NCBI RefSeq assembly: GCF_019209935.1
Contig: NZ_JAHUTN010000008.1
Location: 1 to 64,000, forward strand
Length of the DNA: 64,000 nt
Origin: Corynebacterium sp. TAE3-ERU16
GTDB lineage: Bacteria; Actinomycetota; Actinomycetes; Mycobacteriales; Mycobacteriaceae
Direction of reading: 5' to 3'
Made by a program: the position numbers and the translations under genes. Positions 7,904 through 16,194 of this stretch are shown one piece after another; the stretch's first letter is position 1, and every line of letters starts with the position of its first letter. The notes under the pieces were generated by a model that was not told the origin of the DNA, made no database searches, and saw only the letters and a program-made list of their open reading frames with translations.

Positions 7904-10192
7904 ATGAACGACCCGACCGGACCCACCGGTCCCACAGCAACAGCCGGTACCGAACACGTCGATCTCACGGTCACGGGTATGACGTGCACCTCCTGTTCGG
8001 GACGGGTCGAGCGCAAACTCAACCGGCTCGACGGGGTCACCGCCACCGTGAATTTCGCCACGGAGACCGCGTCCGTCGACTTCGATCCAGGTCTCCTCAC
8101 TCCGGATGATCTGGTGTCCGTCGTGGAGAAGACGGGCTACGGCGCGAGCGTCGTCGCCCCCGCCGGCTCCGGGGCCGACACCGCCGACCCTGCGGGGGAT
8201 TCGCCGGACACCGCCGACGAGGCCCGCGCGGAGGAGATCGCCGACCTACGCCGCAGGCTCATAGTGTCCGCTGTGTGCGGTCTACCGGTGATGCTGCTGT
8301 CGATGGTGCCCGCCCTCCAGTTCGACTACTGGCAGTGGGTCGCGCTCGCGCTCACCGTGCCGGTGTTCTTCTGGGGCGGGTGGCCGTTCCACCGCGCCAC
8401 CGTCACGAATCTGCGGCACGGGGCGTTCACGATGGACACCCTGGTCAGCATGGGCACCACCGCGGCACTGGTGTGGTCGATCGTGGCACTGACCCTCGGC
8501 GACGCAGGTCGGCCCGGGATGACGATGCACTTCCATCTCCTCGCGGACAGCGGTTCCGGGCTCCACGACATCTACCTCGACACCGCCGCGATGGTGATCG
8601 TGTTCCTGCTGCTCGGCCGCTGGTTCGAGGCCCGTGCGAAGGGCCGTTCCTCGCAGGCGCTGCGTGCCCTGCTGACCCTCGGCGCGAAGGAGACCACCAT
8701 CCTCGTCGACGGCAGGGAACAGCGGATACCGGTCGATCGACTCTCCGTGGGTGACGAGTTCGTCGTCCGCCCGGGGGAGACGGTCGCCACCGACGGGGTG
8801 ATCGTCTCGGGAACGAGTTCCGTCGATGAGTCGATGTTGACGGGGGAGTCGCTGCCCGTGGACGTCTCCCCGGGGGACACGGTGACGGGTGCGACGGTGA
8901 ACAACTCCGGTCGGCTCGTGGTCCGCGCATCCCGGGTCGGCGGGGAAACCACGCTCGCACGGATCGGTCGCATGGTCACCGAAGCCCAGTCCCGGAAGGC
9001 ACCGGTCCAGCGGCTTGTCGATCGGATATCGCAGGTCTTCGTCCCCGTCGTCATGGTGGTGTCCCTGGTGACGCTGATCGCCCATCTGCTGCTGGGATCG
9101 ACCACGGCCGGGGCCTTCACAGCCGCGGTGGCGGTCCTCATCATCGCCTGCCCCTGCGCCCTCGGTCTCGCGACCCCCACCGCTCTTCTCGTCGGTACCG
9201 GTCGCGGCGCCCAGATGGGGCTCCTGATCAAGGGGCCGGAGGTGCTCGAGTCGACCCGCCGGGTGGACACGATCGTCCTGGACAAGACCGGAACGGTGAC
9301 AACCGGAGAAATGGCGCTGTCCGACGTCGCCACCATCCCGGGGACGGATCGCGGGGAGGCGCTGCGCCTGGCGGGCGCGGTCGAACAGGGCAGTGAGCAT
9401 CCCGTCGGGCGCGCGATCGTCGCCGCCGCGACGGCGGCAGCGGGGGAGGGGGAGCTGCCGGAGTTCTCCGGCTTCACCGCGCACGCCGGTAGTGGCGTGA
9501 GCGCGGTCGTCGAAGGACGTCAGGTCGCGGTGCTGCGTCCGGAGGAGTGTCTTCCGCGGGAACTCGCCTCCGTCATCGCGGGCGCCCAGTCCGACGGCGC
9601 CACGCCGGTCGTGCTCCACGTCGACGGTGACCCCACCGCCGTCCTCACCGTTCGGGACCGGATCCGGGAGACCTCCTCGGCCGCGATAGCATCGCTCAAG
9701 GAACTCGGGCTGACCCCGGTTCTGCTCACCGGTGACAACCGGGGTGCCGCCGCAGCTGTCGCCGGGGAGGTCGGAATCGACCCGGACGATGTGCTCGCCG
9801 GGGTTCTGCCGGAGGGCAAGGTCGAGGAGGTCCGCCGCCTGCAGAGCGGGGGCCGGACCGTCGCCATGGCCGGAGACGGAGTCAATGACGCGGCAGCCCT
9901 CGCCCAGGCCGATCTCGGGCTCTCGATGGGTACCGGTACCGACGTCGCCATCGAGGCGGGAGACATCACCCTCATGCGGGAGGGGCTCGACGGTGTCGCC
10001 GATGCCATCCGGTTGTCCCGCGCTACGCTGCGGACGATCCACGGCAACCTGTTCTGGGCGTTCGGCTACAACATCGTCCTGATCCCGGTCGCCGCGATGG
10101 GTTGGCTCAACCCGATGCTCGCCGGCGCGGCGATGGCTCTGTCCTCGGTGTTCGTCGTCACCAATTCCCTCCGGCTCCGGACCTTCCACTGA
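7904..10192 (+). CDS. copA: Cu(I)-exporting P1B-1-type ATPase
   Basis: This 762-aa inner-membrane pump exports Cu(I). It has one N-terminal HMA domain (GMTCTSC, Cys 28 and 31), an Ala/Asp-rich linker, and the P1B core. The metal-site CPC is at residues 416-418, the phosphorylated Asp is D460 in DKTGT, and SEHPVG, LTGDN and GDGVNDAA follow in order. The last membrane segment carries the MALSS signature typical of copper-transporting members. It follows copZ and ends in a strong terminator. Copper control is likely but I could not identify an operator. Confidence 0.95.
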   Translation: MNDPTGPTGPTATAGTEHVDLTVTGMTCTSCSGRVERKLNRLDGVTATVNFATETASVDFDPGLLTPDDLVSVVEKTGYGASVVAPAGSGADTADPAGDSPDTADEARAEEIADLRRRLIVSAVCGLPVMLLSMVPALQFDYWQWVALALTVPVFFWGGWPFHRATVTNLRHGAFTMDTLVSMGTTAALVWSIVALTLGDAGRPGMTMHFHLLADSGSGLHDIYLDTAAMVIVFLLLGRWFEARAKGRSSQALRALLTLGAKETTILVDGREQRIPVDRLSVGDEFVVRPGETVATDGVIVSGTSSVDESMLTGESLPVDVSPGDTVTGATVNNSGRLVVRASRVGGETTLARIGRMVTEAQSRKAPVQRLVDRISQVFVPVVMVVSLVTLIAHLLLGSTTAGAFTAAVAVLIIACPCALGLATPTALLVGTGRGAQMGLLIKGPEVLESTRRVDTIVLDKTGTVTTGEMALSDVATIPGTDRGEALRLAGAVEQGSEHPVGRAIVAAATAAAGEGELPEFSGFTAHAGSGVSAVVEGRQVAVLRPEECLPRELASVIAGAQSDGATPVVLHVDGDPTAVLTVRDRIRETSSAAIASLKELGLTPVLLTGDNRGAAAAVAGEVGIDPDDVLAGVLPEGKVEEVRRLQSGGRTVAMAGDGVNDAAALAQADLGLSMGTGTDVAIEAGDITLMREGLDGVADAIRLSRATLRTIHGNLFWAFGYNIVLIPVAAMGWLNPMLAGAAMALSSVFVVTNSLRLRTFH

Positions 10193-10210
10193 CCGGCGGA
10201 CACACCCCTC

Positions 10211-10258
10211 GGCGGTGGGGGCGGCGCCCACAGGTACCGCCCCCGCCGCCGTCATTTT
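10211..10258 (+). terminator. Rho-independent terminator of copA
   Basis: A stem formed by 10211-10224 (GGCGGTGGGGGCGG) and 10237-10250 (CCGCCCCCGCCGCC), with one mismatched step, is followed by GTCATTTT. It starts 18 nt after the copA stop and just before the convergent dnaB stop. Confidence 0.8.
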
Positions 10259-10268
10259 CCGGTCGTCG

Positions 10269-11759
10269 CTAGCCCATTCCGCGGGCCAGATCCCGGAAGC
10301 GGGAGTAGTGCAGCTGGTGGGCGACGGACACGGTTCCGATCGGGCCACCACGGTGCTTGGCCATGATGATGTCGGCCTCGCCCGCACGCGGGTCCTCCTT
10401 GTCCTGGGAGTCCGGCCGGTAGAGCAGCATGACCATGTCGGCGTCCTGCTCCAGCGAACCCGACTCGCGGAGGTCCGCCAGCTGCGGCTTCTTGTCGGTC
10501 CGGGACTCCGGGCCACGGTTCAGCTGGGAGATGGCGACCAGGGGCACATCGAGTTCCTTGGCCAGCAGCTTCAGCTGACGGGAGAATTCACTGACCTCCT
10601 GCTGGCGGGACTCGACCTTCTTGCCCGAGCTCATGAGCTGGAGGTAGTCCACCACGATCATCTGCAGGTCGTGCTTCTGCTTCAACTGACGGGCCTTGGA
10701 CCGGATCTCCATCATCGTCAGATTGGCGGAGTCATCGATGAACAGGGGGGCATCGGCGATCTTGCCGACCCGTTCCGCGATCCGCTGCCACTGCTCGGTG
10801 GTCATCTTGCCCGACCGCATGTCGGTGAGCTTGATCTCGGTCTCGGCGGACAGCAGGCGCATGACGATCTCCGACTTCGACATCTCGAGGGAGAAGATCA
10901 CCGATGCCTTGCCGTGCTTCACCGAGCAGGACCGCATGAAGTCCAGCGCCAGTGTCGACTTACCGACACCGGGGCGGGCGGCGACGATGATCATCTGACC
11001 GCCGTGAAGTCCATTCGTCAGTTCATCGAGGTCGACGAACCCGGTCGGTATGCCCGCCGCCAGCCCACCGTGGGTCGCCAGCGCCTCGAGTTCCTCCATC
11101 GTCGGTTCCAGGACATCGGAGAGGATCGCGTAGTCCGTGGTGGTCTTGCGCTGCGCGATGGCGAAAACCTCCTGCTGCGCGAGGTCGAGCACCGTGTCCG
11201 CCTCGGCGGTTTCCGTGCCCTCGTAGCCCAGTTGGACCACTCTCGTGCCCGCATCGACCAATCGGCGCAGCAGCGCCTTCTCAGCGACGATCTCAGCGTA
11301 GTAGCGGGCGTTCGCCGCCGTCGGCACGGAGGAGATCAGGGTGTGGAGATACGGCGCCCCTCCGACCCTGTCCAGATCGCCCTGCCGATCCAGGCGGCCC
11401 GACACGATGATCGGGTCGACCTCCTTCTGCTCACTGAACAGGTCGAGTATCACCGAGTAGATGATCTGGTGGGCGGGCCGGTAGAAATCCTCCGGGGTGA
11501 GCTCCTCGACGATGTCGGTGACCGCACCGGTGGACAGCAGCATGGCACCCAGCACGCTTCGCTCGGCCTCCAGGTGGTGGGGTGGTACCCGACCGAACTT
11601 CTTCTCCGCGGCCTCACCGGAGGCGGAACGGAATCCGGGTCGGTCGCGCCGTGCCCGGTCGAAGCGGACGAAATCCGAACCACCCCCGTCCTCCTCCGGA
11701 GGCGCTTCCGGAGGTACGTAGTCGTCATCGAAGCTGGTGTCACTTAAACCGGAGGTCAC
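10269..11759 (-). CDS. dnaB: Replicative DNA helicase DnaB
   Basis: This 496-aa hexameric helicase unwinds DNA at the replication fork. The N-terminal helical domain starts at VPPHHLEAERSVLGAML. The RecA-like domain contains Walker A (ARPGVGKSTLALDF), Walker B (VVDYLQLM) and the later QADMVMLLYRP segment. No intein is present. I chose GTG 11759 (VTSGLSDTSFDDD), preceded by a GAAAGG ribosome-binding site. The frame stays open another 79 codons upstream but loses sensible protein sequence. The upstream region contains a cluster of DnaA boxes. Confidence 0.95.
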   Translation of the reverse strand: MTSGLSDTSFDDDYVPPEAPPEEDGGGSDFVRFDRARRDRPGFRSASGEAAEKKFGRVPPHHLEAERSVLGAMLLSTGAVTDIVEELTPEDFYRPAHQIIYSVILDLFSEQKEVDPIIVSGRLDRQGDLDRVGGAPYLHTLISSVPTAANARYYAEIVAEKALLRRLVDAGTRVVQLGYEGTETAEADTVLDLAQQEVFAIAQRKTTTDYAILSDVLEPTMEELEALATHGGLAAGIPTGFVDLDELTNGLHGGQMIIVAARPGVGKSTLALDFMRSCSVKHGKASVIFSLEMSKSEIVMRLLSAETEIKLTDMRSGKMTTEQWQRIAERVGKIADAPLFIDDSANLTMMEIRSKARQLKQKHDLQMIVVDYLQLMSSGKKVESRQQEVSEFSRQLKLLAKELDVPLVAISQLNRGPESRTDKKPQLADLRESGSLEQDADMVMLLYRPDSQDKEDPRAGEADIIMAKHRGGPIGTVSVAHQLHYSRFRDLARGMG

Positions 11760-12428
11760 TGGGGTGCACCTTTCACTGTCTGAAGAAGATCGCTGGTCCC
11801 CGCCGCAGGGCTGCGGCACCGGCTGCGGGGAGCTGGACGCCCGCGGTACCGCAACGGGCGTGCCGGGAAGCGTCAGGGCCAACAGTACCGCCAACCGCCA
11901 CCTACCCCATGACACTCCGCGGAATCCCTCCGCCCCCGGGAAATCATGCCGACCCGCAACGCTCCGTCCCCTCAGTTTAGTGGGTTCCAGGGTCACCCTT
12001 ACCCGGTTATGGAAGGCCAGTTATCCACAGGCACTGTGGACGAAGCTCGGGATAGTTCATCTCCTGGCTGGGGATTTCCCGGCACGCCTGTGGATAACTT
12101 GTGGAATACTGCCCGAAATTTTGCTGAACTTCAACTGAAGTCGCAGGTCAAACCGTGTAAATGGGGTGTGGGTAACCGGTCACGGACCGTGGATAACTGT
12201 CGCTAACCAGCCGGTTTGACACCACCGGCCCTCGCGAGTTAGGCGGATCATCGCCGGTCAGGGCGTCGCGTTGCACGTTCAGCACACGGAGTTATCCACA
12301 ATTCGGGAACAATATTCACATGCGGCCGCAACCGCGATATTCCACCACCCGGACCCCATCCGTTGACTGCTCCCACACAACGCCCGCGGGGCACTGAACC
12401 ACGGGGCCGGCGGAGATCACCAGCACGA
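11760..12428. promoter_or_regulatory. dnaB upstream region with four DnaA boxes
   Basis: This ~670-nt gene-free region separates the rplI terminator from dnaB and should contain the dnaB promoter. It holds DnaA-box sequences at 12021-12029 (TTATCCACA), 12089-12097 (TGTGGATAA), 12188-12196 (CGTGGATAA, one mismatch) and 12292-12300 (TTATCCACA). A weaker copy, with two mismatches, is at 12100-12108. The surrounding sequence is less GC-rich than the neighbouring genes. The canonical oriC next to dnaA is not in this window, so this is a secondary DnaA-binding locus or a dnaB control region. Confidence 0.7.
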
Positions 12429-12505
12429 CAAAAAGACCACGGCCCCCACACCTCCTCCCGTGGACACGTCGAACGTGTCGGAGAGCATAGGTGTGGGGGC
12501 CGTGG
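12429..12505 (-). terminator. Terminator of the rpsF-ssb-rplI operon
   Basis: A perfect 17-bp stem (12437-12453 with 12489-12505) encloses a 35-nt loop that contains its own small GACACG/CGTGTC hairpin. On the minus strand it is followed by TCTTTTTG, a good U-run. It lies 54 nt after the rplI stop. Confidence 0.85.
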
Positions 12506-12559
12506 CTGCTGTTGTCGTTGGGTCGGTACCGTGTACCGACCGCCGTCTGACCGCCTGTC

Positions 12560-13012
12560 TTAGGCGGAGACGACCTCAAAGTTGATCGGCGCGGTGACGT
12601 CACCGTGCAGCTTCACGTCCACCTGGTAGGAGCCGGTCGACTTGACCGTTCCCTTGGCCAGCTTGACGTTGTGCTTGTCCAGGGTGGGGCCGCCGGCCTT
12701 CTTCACCGCGTCGACGATGTCGTCCGCGGTGACGGAGCCGAAGAGCTTGCCCTTGTCAGAGGTGCGCACCGCGATGGAGACGCCGGTGAGCTGCTCGAGC
12801 TGGTTCTTGACCTCGCGAGCGTGGTCGGTATCGCGGATCTCGCGGGCCTTCTGGGCACGCTTGATGTCCTCGATCTGCTTTTCCGCGTTGCGGGTCGCAA
12901 CGATGGCGTAGCCACGCGGAAGCAAGAAGTTACGTCCGTAGCCGGCCTTGACCTCGACGATGTCCCCGGGGACACCGAGATTGTCAACGGCGGCGGTGAG
13001 GATCAGCTTCAT
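12560..13012 (-). CDS. rplI: 50S ribosomal protein L9
   Basis: This 150-aa protein matches bL9 in length and sequence. The N-terminal domain begins MKLILTAAVDNLGVPGDIVEVKAGYG with the conserved NFLLPRGYA, then comes a long connecting helix and a C-terminal domain with KLFGSVT. It binds 23S rRNA on the large subunit. It is the last gene of the rpsF-ssb-rplI operon and is followed by a strong terminator. In many relatives rpsR sits between ssb and rplI, but it is absent here. Confidence 0.97.
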   Translation of the reverse strand: MKLILTAAVDNLGVPGDIVEVKAGYGRNFLLPRGYAIVATRNAEKQIEDIKRAQKAREIRDTDHAREVKNQLEQLTGVSIAVRTSDKGKLFGSVTADDIVDAVKKAGGPTLDKHNVKLAKGTVKSTGSYQVDVKLHGDVTAPINFEVVSA

Positions 13013-13132
13013 GATCCCTGCCTTTCGTTCTGCTTCCCGCCGAACCTGGCGCCACCTGTGCGGCGTCCGGGATGACGGGAATTATGTGGATGATTGATGC
13101 TGGGACGTACCCACGTTCTAGGGACCCTGAGG

Positions 13133-13702
13133 TCAGAACGGGGGCTCGTCGTCGGTTGAACCACCGAAACCGCCGGATTGCGGGGCACTGTTCCACGGGT
13201 CATTGTCGGGGGCACGGTTGGCGTTGCCGCCACCGAAACCTCCGGTGCTCTGGCCGCCACCGAAACCGCCGCCGGCGTTGCCGCCGGCACCGGTGCCGCC
13301 GCCACCGAAGTTTCCGCCACCCTGGCCGCCACCCCTGGGGGTCCGCGCGACCTGGGCCGTCGCGTACTTCAGGGAGGGGCCGACATCGTCGACCTCCACC
13401 TCGAAGACACTGCGCTTCTCACCCTCACGGGTTTCGTAGGAGCGCTGACGGAGTCGGCCGGTGACGATGACGCGCATCCCCTTGCTCAGGGACTCCGCGA
13501 CATTCTCCGCGGCCTGACGCCAGACATTGCAGGTCAGGAACAGGGCCTCACCGTCGACCCACTGCTTCGACTCAGCGTCGAAACGACGGGGGGTCGAGGC
13601 GATACGGAAATTGGCGACGGCCGCCCCCGAAGGGGTGAACCGGAGCTCCGGGTCAGCGACGAGGTTGCCGACCACCGTAATGTTTGTGTCTCCCTGTGCC
13701 AT
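13133..13702 (-). CDS. ssb: Single-stranded DNA-binding protein
   Basis: This 189-aa protein has an N-terminal OB fold (residues 1-115, starting [22 protein letters not shown]) that binds single-stranded DNA as a tetramer. A glycine-rich linker with repeated FGGG/GGGN units follows, and the acidic tip DDEPPF recruits replication and repair partners. I chose ATG 13702; the upstream in-frame extension does not resemble SSB. It is co-transcribed between rpsF and rplI, the usual actinobacterial arrangement. The Gly-rich repeat is normal for the family. Confidence 0.96.
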   Translation of the reverse strand: MAQGDTNITVVGNLVADPELRFTPSGAAVANFRIASTPRRFDAESKQWVDGEALFLTCNVWRQAAENVAESLSKGMRVIVTGRLRQRSYETREGEKRSVFEVEVDDVGPSLKYATAQVARTPRGGGQGGGNFGGGGTGAGGNAGGGFGGGQSTGGFGGGNANRAPDNDPWNSAPQSGGFGGSTDDEPPF

Positions 13703-13808
13703 GTCCTTGAACGACCTTCCTTTATGACTCGTGTACTGGGGGTTCACCGCCCACCACTGGTGGTGGGACTGCGTGCGGGAAAAGAGTTTTCCCTACCAGT
13801 GTCCCTGC

Positions 13809-14096
13809 TTAACGGTCAGCCCGCAGCACCTTGGTGCGCAGGATGCTGTCGTTCAGGTTCAGCAGACGGTCGAGTTCCTGCACGGTAGCCGGCTCACAGT
13901 TGAGCTCGATGACCGCGTAGATGCCCTCTTCCTTCTTGTTGATCGGGTACTGCAGGCGACGCTTGCCCCAGATATCAACCTTCTCCACGGTGCCGTTTTC
14001 CTTGCGGACGACTTCGAGGAACTTATCCAGGGACGGGGCGACAGTGCGCTCGTCCTGGGAGGGGTCGAGAATGATCATGAGTTCGTATTGACGCAC
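13809..14096 (-). CDS. rpsF: 30S ribosomal protein S6
   Basis: This 95-aa protein matches bS6 ([12 protein letters not shown]... [18 protein letters not shown]). It binds 16S rRNA in the platform, normally as a pair with S18. I chose GTG 14096 because it gives the standard length and has AGGAGG 11 nt upstream. An ATG nine nucleotides earlier sits too close to that AGGAGG. A hairpin (14135-14155) lies in the upstream leader. The gene heads the rpsF-ssb-rplI operon. Confidence 0.95.
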   Translation of the reverse strand: MRQYELMIILDPSQDERTVAPSLDKFLEVVRKENGTVEKVDIWGKRRLQYPINKKEEGIYAVIELNCEPATVQELDRLLNLNDSILRTKVLRADR

Positions 14097-14134
14097 GGAC
14101 CTCATCACCTCCTGTGGTCTAGTGTTTTGGATCG

Positions 14135-14155
14135 GCCACACCCTTGTGGTGTGGC
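14135..14155 (-). promoter_or_regulatory. Leader hairpin upstream of rpsF
   Basis: A perfect 8-bp stem (GCCACACC with GGTGTGGC, 5-nt loop) lies 39 nt upstream of the rpsF start. It lacks a U-run, so it is unlikely to be a simple terminator. A role in translational control of the ribosomal operon is possible but not shown. Confidence 0.35.
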
Positions 14156-14271
14156 AGGAGGGTTCGTTGCGTCAGCAACCCCACCAGCGTACACCAGGCT
14201 GACGGAGAGTCGGAAGCCGGAGCGGAAACGCCGTTCCCCCGGTCCGCGGATCCGGTTGCTCTCCGGTACCG

Positions 14272-14478
14272 TCAGCCGGCTCCGGACCCGGCGAACAGTG
14301 TGGCCCAGAACACGGCGACGACGGTCGGGATGACGGTGATGAAGAAGATCGCGAACGTGAACAGGGTCCAGGTCAGTTTCGGGCTACGGCGGTAGCTGAA
14401 GCTCGCGTACGAACCGCCGAAGAGCAGGAACCCTACGAAGACGCTCGCCATGGTGACGATGACCGCTGTGCTATCCAC
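14272..14478 (-). CDS. Small membrane protein
   Basis: This 68-aa protein has two hydrophobic segments (about residues 4-20 and 34-58) joined by a short polar loop containing YRRSPKL. GTG 14478 is the chosen start: it overlaps the 3' end of the glycosyltransferase gene by 8 nt and has GGGGGAG upstream. The reading frame extends further upstream, but that part is an antisense-like, Arg-rich shadow. I do not recognise a family. Coupling suggests it is expressed with the glycosyltransferase, possibly as a small partner. Confidence 0.65.
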   Translation of the reverse strand: MDSTAVIVTMASVFVGFLLFGGSYASFSYRRSPKLTWTLFTFAIFFITVIPTVVAVFWATLFAGSGAG

Positions 14479-16072
14479 GACCGGATGCTCCCCCGGTACC
14501 GCCCGGCACCTTCTCCGCCCCGCTCGGCACGACCGTCCGCTGTTTCCCGCCGGTCTCGTATTCCCCGACCGGGCGGACCGCACCGATGATGCCGCGGTAC
14601 GTGGAACCGGGTCGAACGAGGAACCCACCCGCGAGTGGATCCATGCCACCGTTGGCCTCCATCACCGGATCACTGCGGCGGCCGAGCATCTGGAGCACGA
14701 CCAGAACGATGATCGTGATGAGCAGCGCCCCCCGGATCACCAGGACCGTATCCAGCAGCTCCGGCGGGGCACCCTTGGCGTCGTCGCCCGCCATGTGCCA
14801 CATCAGCACCGGCCAGACCATGGCCTCAGCCAACCCCCAGACCATGAGGAGACGCCACCGGGGGAGCGCCAGTACCGCGAGGGGCACCAGCCACAGCGAG
14901 TACTGGGGGCTCCACACCTTGTTGGTCAGCAGGAACACAGCGACGATGAGGAACACCAGCTCCGCGACCCTGGGCTGCCGTCTGGTTAATACACCGAGCA
15001 CGGCGATCGCGAGACAGCCGATGAGGAAGAGTGCGAGCGACACCGCATTCAGGATCACAGGTTCGGTCCCGGGTTCATCCCAACCATTCCAGGGTGTGTT
15101 CCGGGCGGCGATGGCGTAGATCGTCGACCACTCCCAGCCGCGTTCGGTGTTCAACCTGAAGAACTCGCGCCAGCCGTCGGGGAATACCAGCATGATGGGC
15201 AGGTTGACCACGAGCCAGGTCGCGACCCCGGAGGCGACCATGATGACGTAGGGTTTGAACCGCCGGGTGCGCACCGCGAGCACCAGATACGCCCCGAACA
15301 TGAATAGCGGCCACAGTTTCAGGGCGACACCGAGGCCGATGAGCATGCCCGCGATGCCGGGCCTGCCCCGGGCCGCGGCGAGCATCGCGGCCAGCGCCGC
15401 GGCGATGGGGAGAGTGTCGTAGTTCGTGAAGGCGTGCACCACGACGAGTGGAGAGGCGGCCATGAGAACCGTGTCCCAGACACGGTTGCCGGTCATCGCG
15501 TAGACGCACCGCACGGCCAGTACCCAGAACAGCGCCAGGAACAGCGCCGAGACGCTGAAGTAGACCCCGACCTCCGGCATCGATCCCGCCACGGCATGGA
15601 CCAGGGGCCAGATGATCATGGTGATGCGGGCCATGAGCCACTGGAAGAGTCCGGTCAGGACCGGGTACTCCATGTAGCGGGTCGTGTCATTCTCCACCCA
15701 TGAATAGGCGTAGGGAAAGTGCCCGTCCTTGAGCCCTTCCGCCCCGTAGAGCGGAATCATGTCGCTGTAGCAGGCCGAAATCAGCTGCCGGCTCCCCGAC
15801 CAATCCAGGTTGACGATCCCGTCGTCGCCGACGGTCCCCTGGATGCAGTTGGCCTTGGCCAGCCAGCCGAGGGCCAGGAACATGAGGGAGAGGGCGACGA
15901 TGACCCGAAGCGGGGTCACCAACCACGCGGTTCCCGGTGCGCTGAATCGTCCGAACGGGCCACCCAGGAATTCGATGAAGCCACGCGCGAGCGGCTCCGT
16001 GCGGCCGGGTTGGACTCGATCCAGGTCGCGGTCGACGTCCGCAGGCCTCCGGTTCTTCGGTCTGGTACTCAT
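14471..16072 (-). CDS. Polytopic GT87/DUF2029-type glycosyltransferase
   Basis: This ~533-aa integral membrane protein has about ten to twelve hydrophobic segments and resembles GT-C-fold mannosyltransferases that use polyprenyl-phosphate sugars. The gene between ponA1 and rpsF in mycobacteria is of the same type, and position and topology agree here. After the second membrane segment there is a long extracytoplasmic loop with acidic residues (SYVENDTTRYMEYPVL). The start is uncertain: ATG 16072 (MSTRPKNRRPADVDRD) is preferred, while GTG 16126 would add 18 residues. It probably acts in cell-envelope glycan synthesis. The acceptor is unknown. Confidence 0.8.
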   Translation of the reverse strand: MSTRPKNRRPADVDRDLDRVQPGRTEPLARGFIEFLGGPFGRFSAPGTAWLVTPLRVIVALSLMFLALGWLAKANCIQGTVGDDGIVNLDWSGSRQLISACYSDMIPLYGAEGLKDGHFPYAYSWVENDTTRYMEYPVLTGLFQWLMARITMIIWPLVHAVAGSMPEVGVYFSVSALFLALFWVLAVRCVYAMTGNRVWDTVLMAASPLVVVHAFTNYDTLPIAAALAAMLAAARGRPGIAGMLIGLGVALKLWPLFMFGAYLVLAVRTRRFKPYVIMVASGVATWLVVNLPIMLVFPDGWREFFRLNTERGWEWSTIYAIAARNTPWNGWDEPGTEPVILNAVSLALFLIGCLAIAVLGVLTRRQPRVAELVFLIVAVFLLTNKVWSPQYSLWLVPLAVLALPRWRLLMVWGLAEAMVWPVLMWHMAGDDAKGAPPELLDTVLVIRGALLITIIVLVVLQMLGRRSDPVMEANGGMDPLAGGFLVRPGSTYRGIIGAVRPVGEYETGGKQRTVVPSGAEKVPGGTGGASGRG

Positions 16073-16194
16073 GGTCCTCATTCGTGCCTGCTCGTCGGGA
16101 TGTCGGTCGGTATCATTGTCGCCCACCGGCCCTCGGCTGCCAACCTCCGCTCGCGAGAACCGTGTCTCCGGTCCCCCCCAGCGGAACGGTCCGG

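Noticed and set aside
8282..10516. Long antisense ORF (744 aa) opposite copA
   Set aside because: It has a highly skewed Arg/Gly/Asp-rich composition and lies opposite a gene with all P-type ATPase motifs. Long antisense frames are common in GC-rich genomes.
13188..13203. Possible parS (TGTTCCACG...) within ssb
   Set aside because: Only the left half matches the consensus; the right half has lost the palindrome.
13200..13340. Repeated GGCGG/CCGCC units resembling a repeat array
   Set aside because: They encode the glycine-rich linker of SSB and are not a CRISPR or mobile repeat.
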